Assembly (NCBI GenBank): GCA_036345935.2
Contig: JADWOT020000001.1
Coordinates: forward strand, 16,484,828 to 16,548,827
Origin: Taenia hydatigena
Lineage: Eukaryota; Platyhelminthes; Cestoda; Cyclophyllidea; Taeniidae
Direction: 5' to 3'
Length of the DNA stretch: 64,000 bases
Positions 45,190-57,599 of this stretch are shown here, piece after piece. The number at the start of each line of letters is the position of its first letter. Positions within the stretch are counted from its first letter, which is position 1. Both the position numbers and the translations under genes were made by a program. Below the pieces are notes generated by a model. That model saw only the letters and a list, made by a program, of their open reading frames with translations, did no database searches and was not told the DNA's origin.

Positions 45190-47640
45190 TTAGAGTTCAA
45201 AGACACACAAAAATCTACCGAGCAAAGGGTGGGTAAAACTGTAAAAGCCACACTCTTGTCGGACTGCCAAAATCTTGCGCTGAATGCGCGATACAAGATG
45301 ACTGGAATTTAGATCTGGGACGCATCTTGTTCTTATCAAGCCAGTCTGATATTCTGAAGATCGCGGAGGAAGAGGAAAATGGCGCACTTACTACACAAGT
45401 TCCTGTAGAGAGGATTTTATGAAATCACGTAATCCAATGAGGAGTGACATGAAAACAAAAATGTTGCACACAGATGACAGAGAGTGTTTTCATTTGCTTA
45501 ACTTCGTGGCTGATAATGAAGTAACTTATTAGTTTGCTCTTCTTCGGACCAAGCCGCATTGCACATTTTATTCACCCTCATTCTGCGGTCGACGAGCCGG
45601 AGCAAATGATGACGGCAGTAGTAGAGCGAATCCTGGGAGACGACAAATTAGAAGAAACGCGTCGATTAGCTATTGTTTTACTCCTGTTCATTCTTTATCC
45701 TCATTACTGCACAATAACTACGAAGCAGTCAGACATTAAGTGATGGTCGTCGGTGGCATTGCGCTTGTTCCCCTGCAAGGCATGCTTATATTGTTTAAAT
45801 TACTAAGGTGCCACTAATACTTCTCAGTCCCACCTTGAAGACTACCCATTAATGGCCCGTATATTTCACCGAGGGCCGGTGGCAGTGTCCCCGTCACAGT
45901 GTTTCTGTTGAGTATGCGTGCAGCTGGTTGAACCGCCCTCAACGTCGGGTATTGGTGCAAATTGCCGCAGGGTCGATTAATTGAAAAATGACCCTTGTCA
46001 GATTAGTCCAAACTGGTTCGGTGACGAAAAGGTTAATTTCGGCTCACCTGTTTTCCAAAGCAATGTAAAGGCACACACTTTACACTCCGCATCAATTTAG
46101 TCAGCATCCCAAAAGTATGAACATCTGCTCATGATTTCAGCCACCCTAGGCCTTCTATAATGCATTAATAACGCCTTCTTCACCCTGATCCTCTGAATCG
46201 CATGCCACAGGATGCTGCTCTGTTTCAATTCAATCGTACTTCAGTCTCAGCATTCCGAGTTCCGATAGGCTTATCAGTTATGGTGTCACATAAACAAAAC
46301 AAAATTATGCAACCTAATGGGACCGTTAAAATTGTTTGCTGATGTGGTGTTGCCAGGGCCTCTGCACGTCCTTCCAAACACTTTGAAGCAGCACTTGAGA
46401 ATCTCGGCTGGTCGATGGAATTTGCCAATTGGCTAAACGAAAGAAGTGATCATACATGAACAGTGATCCCTTGTCACCTGAACGAGGCTTCATTCAAGCA
46501 GTTGTTCTTAGATTTTACGTAATAATGTCTCAGGTAGGTCTCATTAAATCTGCGTCCGTTGCAAGGCTCTACTATATCCTTTTGATGGTCATTTTCTCTG
46601 CGAATGGCACTAAAATTTATCAGTAAAAGCACTATTTTTAGGAGGGATCAGCTAATGCACAGACGAGCACGACTTTTCCGATTTAATGGGATTAATAACA
46701 AATGTAGCCTGAATTACATGAGATGGGTGGATGAGTACTTCTGTCTGATGCTGTTCGCTCAAGGAAATCTAACGCACCGCAGTATCTCGGCTAATGCAGC
46801 AGCGCATTACGACCAAAAATGAAGGTTCTTTTGTCGGCTGCTGTCGCAAGTGCTCCCTGCTTATGTACGAGGTCCCATAAGCTGTGCGATCACCACACCG
46901 TGTCGTTACACAAGACTGCCACCATTCAAAATCACACGATACAAATGTGATTTGTCATTGTCACATTCTGTTTCCCCCATTCGCCTCTGCTTGGATGTAT
47001 CGTCGGATATTCTATACTTTTCGGACCAGTGGAATCGGTTTCTGGGAGCAGCAGATGTTACTCTACTGGACACGTGTGAGTAGTGGGAAAGAGTTGAAGC
47101 AGTAGGCAAAGGATGCAGCTGAGCGATTATGACTGTGTCATTTTGTACCTTGATTATCTGGATTTCTAACGTCGGGACTGTGAACACTTTAACGCGCTAG
47201 GTGATAGCCTTATACCCAAGCAAACACTTGCGTTGACTAGCACGATGTGGAAAATATCGGATCCCTATTTGAATTTGGACTGCATAGAGAGGACTTTGAG
47301 CTCTGAGGCGGTATCTGCTGTCGCCCTTTCTTCAGGCTACCTCAAAACTGACGCATTTAGTGTAACAGACGGCAAAGCAATTTGATGATCCATTTTGTAG
47401 AGATAGTACACTGGGCCTGTCTCAAAGAGGTGTGGAGTGGGAGAAGAACTCAACGCGCCTAAGTATACTTACGATGTGCCAGTCTATGGCGGCATGCTGT
47501 GGAGTGTTGAATAGCCTAAAATGGATGCTATTTAGTTATACTTAAAAAGACCTGCAACTCTTATTCATGGGATTTGTTAATTCAGAACGAAGTGGAAGGT
47601 ATTTTGTGGTTGATGCATGGAGGGTTGTAATATATCTTCT
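45190..47640. other. No confident gene; weak open frames
   Basis: Plus 45534-45743 has a helical-looking stretch (EPEQMMTAVVERILGDDKLE) and minus 47187-46906 reads FTVPTLEIQIIKVQNDTVII. Neither has clear splice borders or a known family. Some of the 45.2-45.9 kb sequence may be the decayed remainder of the integrase-bearing element. Confidence 0.3.
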
Positions 47641-47649
47641 CGACACCGT

Positions 47650-48110
47650 TCTCGTGGGCCAAAGTGATGACAATGTTACTAGCCGCTTCGAAGTAGACGC
47701 TGGTGATTCACAGTATTGTTGCAGCGCATTGTCTTACAGCCGCCGCGTAACTCGAACTGGTTTGGGGATATAACATTGCACGATCCTCTGTGTGTACATA
47801 GAGAGCGTTGTGCTGGCGCTTCAGCGTCACATGCCATTTTTTTGCCGATTGATTTCCTCCTGCTGCAGGCTCTGGTATTAGACATCACCGATTTCACCCT
47901 GCGTTGAATAAACTTGTGCTCTTTAAATGCTGCCCAAATGAGAGAATACCAGTTGATGTCTAGTGAGCTTTACGACTAATGACCCACAGTCGTAATCATG
48001 ATCAAACGGAACTCTTCATCAGTCACATTAGTAAAACAAGCAAACTTGAAGCTCAGCTTGCTGTGATTTACCATGGGGAATGATATGGAATACGATAACA
48101 GTATCTGCCT
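47650..48110 (+). pseudogene. Inverted-pair copy B, dead relative of the 27182-27421 frame
   Basis: Inverted match of 27690-27240. In the part corresponding to the open frame it reads NAAQMREYQL, then SSELYD, TAA, TGA, then PTVVIMIK, so two adjacent stops interrupt what copy A keeps open. Flanking non-coding sequence also matches, so this is a segmental copy and not a processed one. Confidence 0.6.
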
Positions 48111-48119
48111 ACTATATTC

Positions 48120-51100
48120 TGCAAGTGTGGAAGTTCGTAAATTGTCCACACGCCTACGTCAGAGCACCCGGATTCCCAATTTTACGGTCTCTCTTCAGTT
48201 ACTTCACTTGGGAGCTCAAGAGTAATCCAGCCTGTGTCAGTAAGACCCTTCTTTATCAGACTATTACAAGCCCATCCCTTTGCCTAAGACCACTGCATTT
48301 CTATGAGGCTGTACTGTCACAATCGCGTGACTCTCACATCAAGACAATATTGCTTGGTGGGAAGCTAAGGAGTCCATTTCAACTAAAAAAGTCAAGTGCC
48401 CCACTAAACTAACATAAAGTATCTTAAATTTGCCTACTTTTCGAAAAGTATCAGCTAGAGTGATCAAAGAGGCCTGGCACAGGGTCAATGATAGCTCGTT
48501 TATGCAAGAGAAGTAAATATTACTCTGACGCTGATACGACGGCCCCAAGAGGTCGCATCAGGTATCAGTGGCAGCTAGTGAGACATGGTAACTCAAGCAG
48601 TCCTTTGGACAATTAACGCCATAGTTGACAGCTTATAATTACCAACCATTAATATGATTTTCGTTCTCCCTCACACTTCATCCATAGCCGAATTGCTAGC
48701 CTATGTGGATGTTGCGTCGAATTCAGATTGAATGGTTGCCAAAGTTGCAGCGATTATTTGGACAAACAACTGTCATCACGATGCTGGATGGTGCGTGAGT
48801 TAGAGGCACCGCAAGAGGAGGAGGAAGAGTCCAGGCCAGAAACCGAAAAATTCGAATACCGATTGAGCGACAGCTTGTAATTCCTTTCCATAATTTCATC
48901 ATCCGAGTGTCAGACACTTAAATATGGTGGTGAATAAATGGAATTTTTGCCCAAGTGATCAATAATACTAAAATGTCGTGGTAGTCATAAATTCATTAGA
49001 CTGTGTTGAACTAACACTCATGGAATGAATCTTATTAAGCAACCACTATTTGCGCCTTAAAACCACGTCACATTATGTGAATAACTCTCTGTCAAATAAA
49101 TGCTGCAAATTCCTTACTGACCGCTCATTTGCCTTATAAACATCTGCAAACCAAAGAAATAGCTTAGACCGCCATTGATTTGTTGGAACTCGCCTCATTT
49201 TGACTAGCCAAATACAGCTTCGCACTTGTACTCACCAGCTGCATCGTGCAGATCGCGTTCGACAGGGAATTCTCAAGTGTGAGTCTTGTTGGTAGCGCTT
49301 TGAAATCCAGGCAGGCATGGGCGAATGGAGATGAAGTGTATTGTATCTTTTGTGTGCACATCGCATAAGCAACAAGCATATCGGTGTTGGTGACGTAATG
49401 AACAATATGATTGTGAAAGCCAACTTATACTGCAAGCACTTTTGCTAGCAAATAACGTAAAAGAGTCACAGAATAAGCTAATGAATTGCGCAGCCTTTTA
49501 TTCGCCGTTCGTTAATTCACGGTCAGCATACGGATTCCATCTGCCTAACTCCTGCAACTATTACCACTCACCGTCTGATGCAGTTGCAAACCAGCGACTA
49601 CATCACTTGTGCCACAAACACCCTTCTTTAGGGTTCCTGATGCTGCGGTCTCTGATTATCCTAGCCAGCTTCTTCCAAGGCGGAACTGTTAGTTGGTCTT
49701 GGGTTCATGGCGCAAGTAATTTGACCAAATTAGCCGAGTTCGCTTTGAAAGAGTGGCATTCATCATTTCCTCTCATGCACCAATGAATTCGAAGCCAAAT
49801 CATCCTTCGTGTGTGCGGCTCCTCAACAAAGCGAATGTTGATGAGTAAATGCAGCCCACTTCAATGCAAGCAGGAGACAAACTACTCATAGTTAAATCGT
49901 TGCTTGTAATCTCTGATTATTTTGTCTTCTTCCGTCACTTTAGATAACATCATTGGCCATGGTGCCACTTTGGAGCGAATCATGGATGTACGTGCATTTA
50001 GATGCCATGCACTGCGACTATTTCAGTTGACCCTAAATTTGGAAGTATTTCTGATGTATTTTGATGCAGTAAGTACATAAGTTGTGATTCGCTATTATGC
50101 ACTTGTTCAAGCTAAGCTCTGGGAATAGAACATTTTACATTCCGTCATGAAATTGGGAGTATTTGCGTGCATTTTAGGGAGAAGCAGCTGTCTCTTTCTC
50201 TCCTGCCTCAAGTATCGCAGCAACAGCCGTTAAGTGGAAAGTTAACTCCACAAATTAGAGCAACATTTCGTTTCTGTTTTAAACTCTGCTGATTTATCTG
50301 AATGACACGCCGAAAAGTGAAGGCTACTTACCCAGTCTGTTTTCGGATCCACAGCAACAAGGAGAATTAGACTCACCTTACCACAATATTGCAGTTGACT
50401 AAACAAAATCTCACAAATTTGTTGACAGAATTGCTGGTTGCCTCTCTCACAGCCAAATACTTTCCCATCTCAGTGGTACCAACATTTGATGGGTGACATC
50501 TGGTTTTATCTTTTTTTCAAAGAAAGTTTGCCTTGGTGCAGCAATGACGTGCTTCCATCCTCCGTATAGACCATGTAGACCTCCTAGCAGAGCAGTGATT
50601 AGGTTGACCACTTTTCATTTGCAAATGGTGCGTTTGCTTTGACGCAAATCTGACATTGTTAAACCTGCACCATTCTTCCACAGACAGGCTGCTATACAAT
50701 TCAGCAGGGCATAGAGGCAGCGAACCGTGAAGCAGAAGAGCGTAGGAACTGCCTATTCCAAATTGGCATTTCATGCACTGCAGCAACAAATGAGATCAGA
50801 ACCCACTCATAGGGTACGGGCGTATTAAAAAAAACCACTTGCGTATTAAGGAACACCTAACTTTTTTATGACACATTTGGAAATAAGGAAAGTGTTCACA
50901 GTAGCATCAAAGGTAATTCAGACGGTGCATATCTGACCAATTTCCCAACAAAGTGCAGTACTGTAATAAGTGTCATCAGCGAGAGAACTGTGTGTAACTC
51001 AAAAAGTTAATTAGTCGTTATTGGCACAGCTTTACTATTTTGAGAATAAGGACTCACTGTTCATGATCAAACAATACCTGATTTTGAACTGGATGTTGCA

Positions 51101-52840
51101 TGCAGTGCTAAAACTCTTCAAACATTTCTGACACAAAAGTAAAACGGCATTTTTGGATTAAACAGAGAAAGCTTATGAAGTTGGCAGGATAAGTAAAAAG
51201 AAATGATTTAGGCATAGGATTTTAGTGTAACATTAGGCAAATGTCAAAAAGCTGAAGTGCTTCGTGATTTTAAGCAGTGACTGAGACAGTAAAAAAGAAA
51301 AGAGAAGCAACAGAGTATGCAGTTCGTAATAAAAGTTGTGAGTTGAATGGCAATTAGTAAAGGGAAGTGGACGTCAGCGATAGCCTTGCGCACAAGTCCG
51401 TGGGTTTGACACCCCATTGGGTTTGTGTTGCCTGGGTCTGGGTTAGTACACACGGGTAAGTGACAGAAGTGGAACGCTCGGGATCGCTGACTCACTTTGT
51501 TACGATTCAATCAGCTGCACCTTACTTTAGTCTGCCCTGCTACTCTTTATTCTTCTATACTCCTCTCCGCATATTTATGCTATTTCGTACAGTCAAGTCT
51601 ATCCCATCATATTACATCCCTTCGCACCAGACTTGATTGCAGACCATTGCGCGTGCATATTACTGTATTGAATGAGGTAATATTAAAGTTTGTGGCAATG
51701 ACGTTGTGATGGAGATGGATTATGTGTTCGTGGAGCTGTCGGCGGCCGTATCAACAAATGAATGAGTGCAAGCGCGTTGAAGCGTATTTCGTGGAAGGCG
51801 GCTGTTTAGTTTGCATTTGCAACTTCATCGTCAATTGCACGAAGCCTTGCAAGGTGAGCCGCAAAGTTGGTACACATCAATGTACGCAAATGGAAAACGT
51901 TGCGGACCTACATCACTTTAGTATAAATGTGCTTTTTCTGATCCTATTTCTGCATGCATAGATTCCTAACTTATGTCATCCCTCCACTTTGTGATTCAAG
52001 TACTTAGATTTGGATCTTCAAAGCGTAATCAAGTTCCTTTAGGCTAGTTTGCGTTTGCACATTTATGGCTGCATTTTTTATATTATTAAAATCCTGCAAT
52101 GTGGGCTTGGAGATTCAAAGCCTTACTGCAGACAAATTTCCCATCTCAGCGGTATCTGTCTTTGCACATTCGCAAGTGGCACTAATTGAGCGATTATAGT
52201 GCTTTCGGCAGACACAACATCACAATGCGGCTGGACAATTGATTATTTTGTTTACAGCTACTAAGGACTCCGTCCGTCGTTGCATTAATTGCAAAACCGA
52301 ATTCAATTGACGATTGGGTTTTGCTCTGCCACTTCGCCGTCAGATCCCATTTTGTGCCTCCTTTTCTAGCTGCCTCCCCCGACCCCCCTTCCATTTATCC
52401 ATAGCTACATTCCTCCCTTCAGTCACTTTCGCATGCACTCATTCATCCTAGTATGTGTGCATGTCTACAAGTCTAACCACATAATATTTTAATTAACATT
52501 TACTATCCTCCTCTAATTCCCTCCTCTTTCTAGCTTTTAGGCTCTCATTCTTTTTCTCTCCATGCCTTGCTTTGCGTTCCTTGTTGCAGTTGTCCATTCA
52601 CATGCGAATGCAATCTACGAGGCTGCATTGTACACTACATCAACTGGGGTGTTTTATTAGTCTTCGTTTGACACTGTTGAGCCCGTCTCGATCCCAGTGT
52701 CTACTACTGTCTCCAACATCACTGCTTTTTCCTTGGCGTTAACTGTTTTAAAACAGTGATTTACATCTAATTCTCAGTAATAGTGTTGATTGCACAAATG
52801 AGAAGAGGTGTCACGTGGTAGCGTCAATGAGGCACCTAAA
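48120..52840. other. No confident gene
   Basis: Scattered open frames. The longest credible one is plus 49442-49786 (114 codons, with FHLPNSCNYYHSPSDAVANQ and SNLTKLAEFALKEWHSSF), with no domain, repeat or clear splice border. Apart from the tRNA-like segment at 51372, nothing else was identified. Confidence 0.3.
51372..51420 (+). repeat. Second tRNA-like pol III promoter segment
   Basis: CAGCGATAGCC is followed about 18 bases later by GGGTTTGACACCCC, which resembles A and B boxes. It is similar in plan to the segment at 13796. No cloverleaf can be built with confidence, so this may be a SINE head or chance. Confidence 0.2.
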
Positions 52841-52853
52841 ATGGTCTCAATGA

Positions 52854-53267
52854 GTGCGCTCAGATGGTGTTTTGAGATTACCAACCACACGAAGCCAAGT
52901 CGCGGAACACGATCAAGAGGCAGTCCTATTCTTCGACCCATCAACAGCCTCCATACCCCCAACAAATCTCGGTACGTTAAAAGATGCAAAAGCCGTGAAA
53001 ATGCCAATTGAATACCGAAATCAACTCAACTCAACTCTACTGTTTCCGATCGTTTAGAAGTTATGAGTGGTAGTAATTATTGAGGTTGTTTCCAATGCTG
53101 GCGGTCTAGGAAACCTTCAAGCTGACCTCGAGTGGTTCACCGTTCCGTTTGTACCTCATTTTAGTCCGCATGACCAGCAGCTGCGCAAAACTTCACTATA
53201 TGTCTCACAGTCCCATGGCCCAGATGCTCGTAAGCAAATTGTGGAATATCTGCTCTACGTCATGTAA
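52854..53267 (+). pseudogene. Open frame interrupted by two adjacent stops, unknown protein
   Basis: A single frame carries two protein-like blocks. The first has VAEHDQEAVLFFDPSTASIP, PTNLGTLKDAKAVKMPIEYR and NQLNSTLLFPIV. TAG and then TGA follow within four codons. The second has NAGGLGNLQADLEWFTVPFV, PHFSPHDQQLRKTSLYVSQS and DARKQIVEYLLYVM, then a stop. Both blocks look like soluble protein and share the frame, so this may be a relic of one gene or two exons with a tiny non-coding bridge. No family is recognised. Confidence 0.35.
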
Positions 53268-54134
53268 AAGGTATTTATAGCATCCCCAATGCCATTTAAG
53301 GTAAGGAGGAATAGGCCCTCAAGACGAATTGACAGATCTTCGAGATAACCATTTTGCCAGGAACCAGAATATAAGAAAATTACGGTTAGCGCGCTTTACT
53401 GAACGCTTCTTGTCGACGTAGTAGGGGAATGAGATAATTTTCTATGAAAATCTAAGGCAGTACTGATGACAAATGAGACAATAAACTGCATATAACTATG
53501 CGAGCACTGTAATTTTATTTTCAAAACCACATTTTTTGAAACAGTAGCAAAGGGTTGTCATTTGAGGTAGAATAGGGCGGAGGAAGAAAAGCGAAGAAAA
53601 TTCTCGTAATATACTACAATGGCTGACAAATACGGAACTGCCGGGATTTCGCCTTCTTCTACCGGTGAATAACTACAACACCAATAACAACAAAACAGTT
53701 TCAACAAATAATTTGTGTGCGCAATGTCGATCTGGTCGGAATTGTTGCCTAATTAATCACTGCAATAGAGATGTGTCAAATGTGTGAATCTGTCACGGCT
53801 GTCTATTTGTCATTCCATTCATAATTCAGATCAGCACAAATTGTAACGCCGTGTGTCGTTGGTTAGAACCGCAATTCTGCAAAGTCGTATGTCCTTGCCT
53901 TAGGACAGAACGACATTTCATTCTGGAACTGCGGTCTAATGTGTCTGTGTCCGCAATGCTGCTAAAAACGAGTCACTTCAAAATGGGTGGAAAATCACGA
54001 GTCAAAGCTGCCCTACCACACCTTACTGACCGCCTTCGGTGTAAATATGAGGAGATGTCTTGGAATCAAATAGTCAAATCAGTCCATAGTAGGAGTCTAT
54101 TTTGCAGTTTAGCAGGAATGATTAGAATCGTGAT

Positions 54135-54521
54135 TTGACCCGAGCACACTTCTTGTCTATGTGTTGCACATTCTGCTCAAAGGGTGTTATCGTAAAAGCA
54201 GACAAAGTTATTTTGACATTAGCTACACTGTACACCAGGGACGAACCGGTCAAAGCCATGCGTGGACTAATCCGCATTCTCTTGTCCATGCTAGCAATTC
54301 CCATGCATAATTTTGCATTTCTAATTAAAAATGGCTTGATAAATGTCAATTTTAGTAACCTAATAATTTTACTAATCTGCCACAAAACGAATTGGATGAT
54401 TTTAAGTGTAAATGTTGGATTGCTGAAGAACAGCTGCGCCATCGGGATCCAAGTAAAAGCTGCCAAAATGCACATGAATCGTGCAAAGAACGAAGATGGG
54501 TACGTCATCAGTGTGTGGAAA
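54135..54521 (+). CDS. Open frame running into the 1.97-kb repeat, unknown
   Basis: Stop-free from 54135 through the repeat border to 54680 (181 codons). The unique part includes VIVKADKVILTLATLYTRDE, VKAMRGLIRILLSMLAIPM, a hydrophobic LIILLICH segment and VKAAKMHMNRAKNEDGYV. The last 50 codons lie inside the repeat and are not an independent gene part. One or two short membrane-like stretches are possible. A minus-strand frame overlaps 54508-54122. No family is recognised. Confidence 0.22.
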
Positions 54522-56493
54522 GGGATATTTCGAGTGTTTCATTCGTCAACGCTTCTCCTCATCAGTATTAAATTACTCACTCGACTTGTCTCAGTAACGG
54601 TTACCGCTTCTGCTTTTATCGTCGACATAAATCCATTCAATTTCCTCCAGTTTGGGCACAGACAATTCATCGATCACTGATTACAGAAGGCCTTATGCTG
54701 CGAATCCATGTATGTAATCGTGCATACGGATTTCTTGTAAAAATTACTCTTTAATAAATAATTGTCATCAAAGTGTTCATCCTTAAAATCTAAAGGCGAG
54801 AAAGAAAAATCAAAAAGTGTTACCACTCTTTTAGAACCACGATTTCAAATATGCTGGATGCGCCACGGGAATCAAAGATGATTAAGATGTTCGACTGCCT
54901 GGCACATTTGATTGGTGTAGATGGGAGCAGGGTGTACGGGCCTCTCACCACGCTTAACTACCTCATTGAGGATGCTGATGTGGCTTTCAGTTTGGAATTC
55001 TAAGCACATTTATTACCCTCTCACTTCTGACCCCAGTTTCTCGCTGTCGCAAGGTGAACATCTCACCTAATTGTTCAGTCCAAGTCAGCCCTAGGTGTGC
55101 TATGACACCCACCAGTCTGGTATTAGTGTTTTAATCCGTGTCCTTAGGGATGGGAGTAAGTAGTGGGATAGGTAAGGTGGGAAAGCTTGTATGCCACCTG
55201 CTTGAATGCCAGAAGACAAAGGACACACAGAGTAGTGTAAATACTCATGCAATAATTCAGAACAATGCAACTGCAGGGGAGGCAGAAACGTAACTTGTTC
55301 TTCTGCCTTATTAGACACATGAATCCTCCCGATCCGAACTCATATTCGAGTGGTTGGGATGAAGACATCTGAAGTATTATACCCCCACACACTTTAATTC
55401 GCAGTGCGTTTTTATTCGGATTTCCGAGTAATTATTACTTTATCGTGATGATTTTTGTACTTATTGTATGAAATGCTGATGGTTACCTTCTTTTTTACCC
55501 ATTTGGGCTTCAACCACCCACCGCAACATTTTACACCTTTACGTGCCGGAAATGAGTAGGTGGCGACTATAAGACTGCAATGCACAATAAATTGAGCGGC
55601 TAGCAATTTTTTAAAAACTAAACCACCCATTGGGTTTATTGATGCGCAAGTCACAGACGCTTTGAAACAACTTTTCTGGCCAAGCAATCTCCCAAATACA
55701 CTGCCATGTGTGACCTCAGACATTGTTGCTTCAACATTGAAGGTGGCTTTGTGAGCAAATGCGCTACTGAGGCATCGTAACAGTTACATATCATCGTAGT
55801 CGTACAATACCATAATTTTGATACAATCATCGTATCGTTTCGTTCTTTAGAGACAGCTACTATTTCAAGTCTCACATAAAGGCAGACGCAAGTGAACCAA
55901 TCGTTTTGGTTAAATTTTTGTTCGCCTGAATAATTCTAAAGCAGAATGTCATTGCCAATCCGAAGTTCTTTAGTAGTAGTGGAAGAGACGGAAAGAATAA
56001 CCCAACTATTAATTACTCTATGATAAGATATCGAATTCACTGCTTAGATATTGGTTTGCCACATAACTGTTAAGGCTTATTTTCATGCGAGTCTTTTGAG
56101 TGCAATCTAAAGCTCACCATGTCGTGGTGACAGAGAATTTGGACAGGTGTTGAGATATTTGAGCTGCCCAACATGGACCAGCGTTTGTCCCAAGAATATA
56201 CTATGGGGTCAAGCGGTGGCTGATGCGTTTCCTTAAGCAAAACCTTTCTCAAAATGTGCAATCGTAAAATTTTTTATTTGTAAGTGTTTCGAGCTGTGCT
56301 CATTGTTCCTGGAGTTGATTAATCTTTTAAGCGATTCCGTGACAGATTTTGTGCACTGATCAGATATTCGAGGCGAGGTCTTTTACGCCCCAGCCAAAAG
56401 TTTACGCGAATGACTACTCGACACCGCAGGTTGAGACTCATCACGGCCTATAAAATCACTGATAGGCATGGCATTGTCTATTCAACGTTAATC
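54522..56493 (-). repeat. 1.97-kb inverted repeat, copy B (partner 23894-25872)
   Basis: Inverted counterpart of 23894-25872, of nearly the same length. Its right end, at TTAATCC near 56493, falls only a few bases before the first recognisable HSP70 codons. The exon-like stretch at about 54843-55002 (plus strand) reads FDCLAHLIGVDGSRVYGPL and NYLIEDADVAFSLEF and then stops. Confidence 0.85.
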
Positions 56494-56496
56494 CTA

Positions 56497-57593
56497 TCAT
56501 TGTGTAGAGATAATTAAGCAAAAGCACGAGGGTAACGATTTGGCGACTAAAAAGTACTCCATTAGCCCTCTGAGAAAGGCGTGTGAGGTGGCAAAGAAGA
56601 CGTTGAGCTCTTCCAAGCACGCCTACGTATATGTAGCCACCTTATTTGAAAGGCATTAATTTTGGTGCGATTCTCACACGCACCCATTTTGAGCGTTTGT
56701 GCTCAGATCTCTTTCAGAGGACTCTGAGTCCGGTGGAACAAGCATTAAATGATGCAGGGTTGGAAAAGGATGATGATAGCGAGACGTTGATGGCAGGCAG
56801 ATCGACGCGTTTTCCGAAGGTGCAGCAGTTGTTGCAAAAGTTCTTCAATGGCAATCAGTTGAACGATTCCATAAATCCGAACGAGGCAGTGGCATACGGT
56901 GCGGCGTTGATGGCGTCCAATCGGACTGATGACAAGTCGGAGAAGGTGCAGAATTTGGTGTTGCTGAAGGTGGCGCCACTCTCACTGGGTGTGGAGACGG
57001 CAGGTGGTGTGATGACGACTTTGATTGAGCGCAATGCAAAAATCCCGACAAAGAAGACCAAGATCTTCTCCACGTGTTCGGACAATCAATTAAGTGTGTT
57101 GGTGCAGGTTACGAGGGTGAGTGTGCGATGACGAGAGACAACAACTTGTTGGGCGAATTCGAGTTGTCAGGTATCCTACCGGCACCGCGTAGAGTACCTC
57201 AGATCGAGGTGTCCTTCGACATTGACGAAAATGTCATTCTCAATATAACGGTGGTGGTCAAGTAGTCAGGGGAGCGAAGGAGACAAGGGCCTTCTGTCGG
57301 AGAAGGAGATACAACAGATGGTGAATGATGCAGGAAAATTGAAGTTAGAGGATGAGAAAGAGGGGAGTAGGATAGCAGCAAGAACCATTCTGGAAACCTA
57401 CGTTTGCAGCATGAGATCGAAAATGGATGACGATGAAGTGGAAGAGTGTTTTAACGAAGCATACTTACGACGTGTGAGACGACTCTCAGGCGGATGGATT
57501 CTGACCAACAGGCCACAAAGGAGAACTACGAGCTTATGTACAACAATTTGAAGATTCTGTACAACCCAATTATGTCGACGACGAACCTCGGTT
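56497..57593 (+). pseudogene. HSP70 chaperone pseudogene, 5'-truncated and frameshifted
   Basis: Corresponds to roughly residue 235 to the end of a cytosolic HSP70, an ATP-driven protein-folding chaperone. Blocks in order are [116 protein letters not shown], then [51 protein letters not shown], and the tail KENYELMYNNLKILYNPIMS. Breaks include an extra base near 56650, a lost base near 57110, an in-frame TAG at 57263-57265, and further shifts near 57290 and 57470. The ATPase N-terminus and the final EEVD are absent. There are no introns, so it may be a retrocopy. Confidence 0.93.
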
Positions 57594-57599
57594 AGTGAG

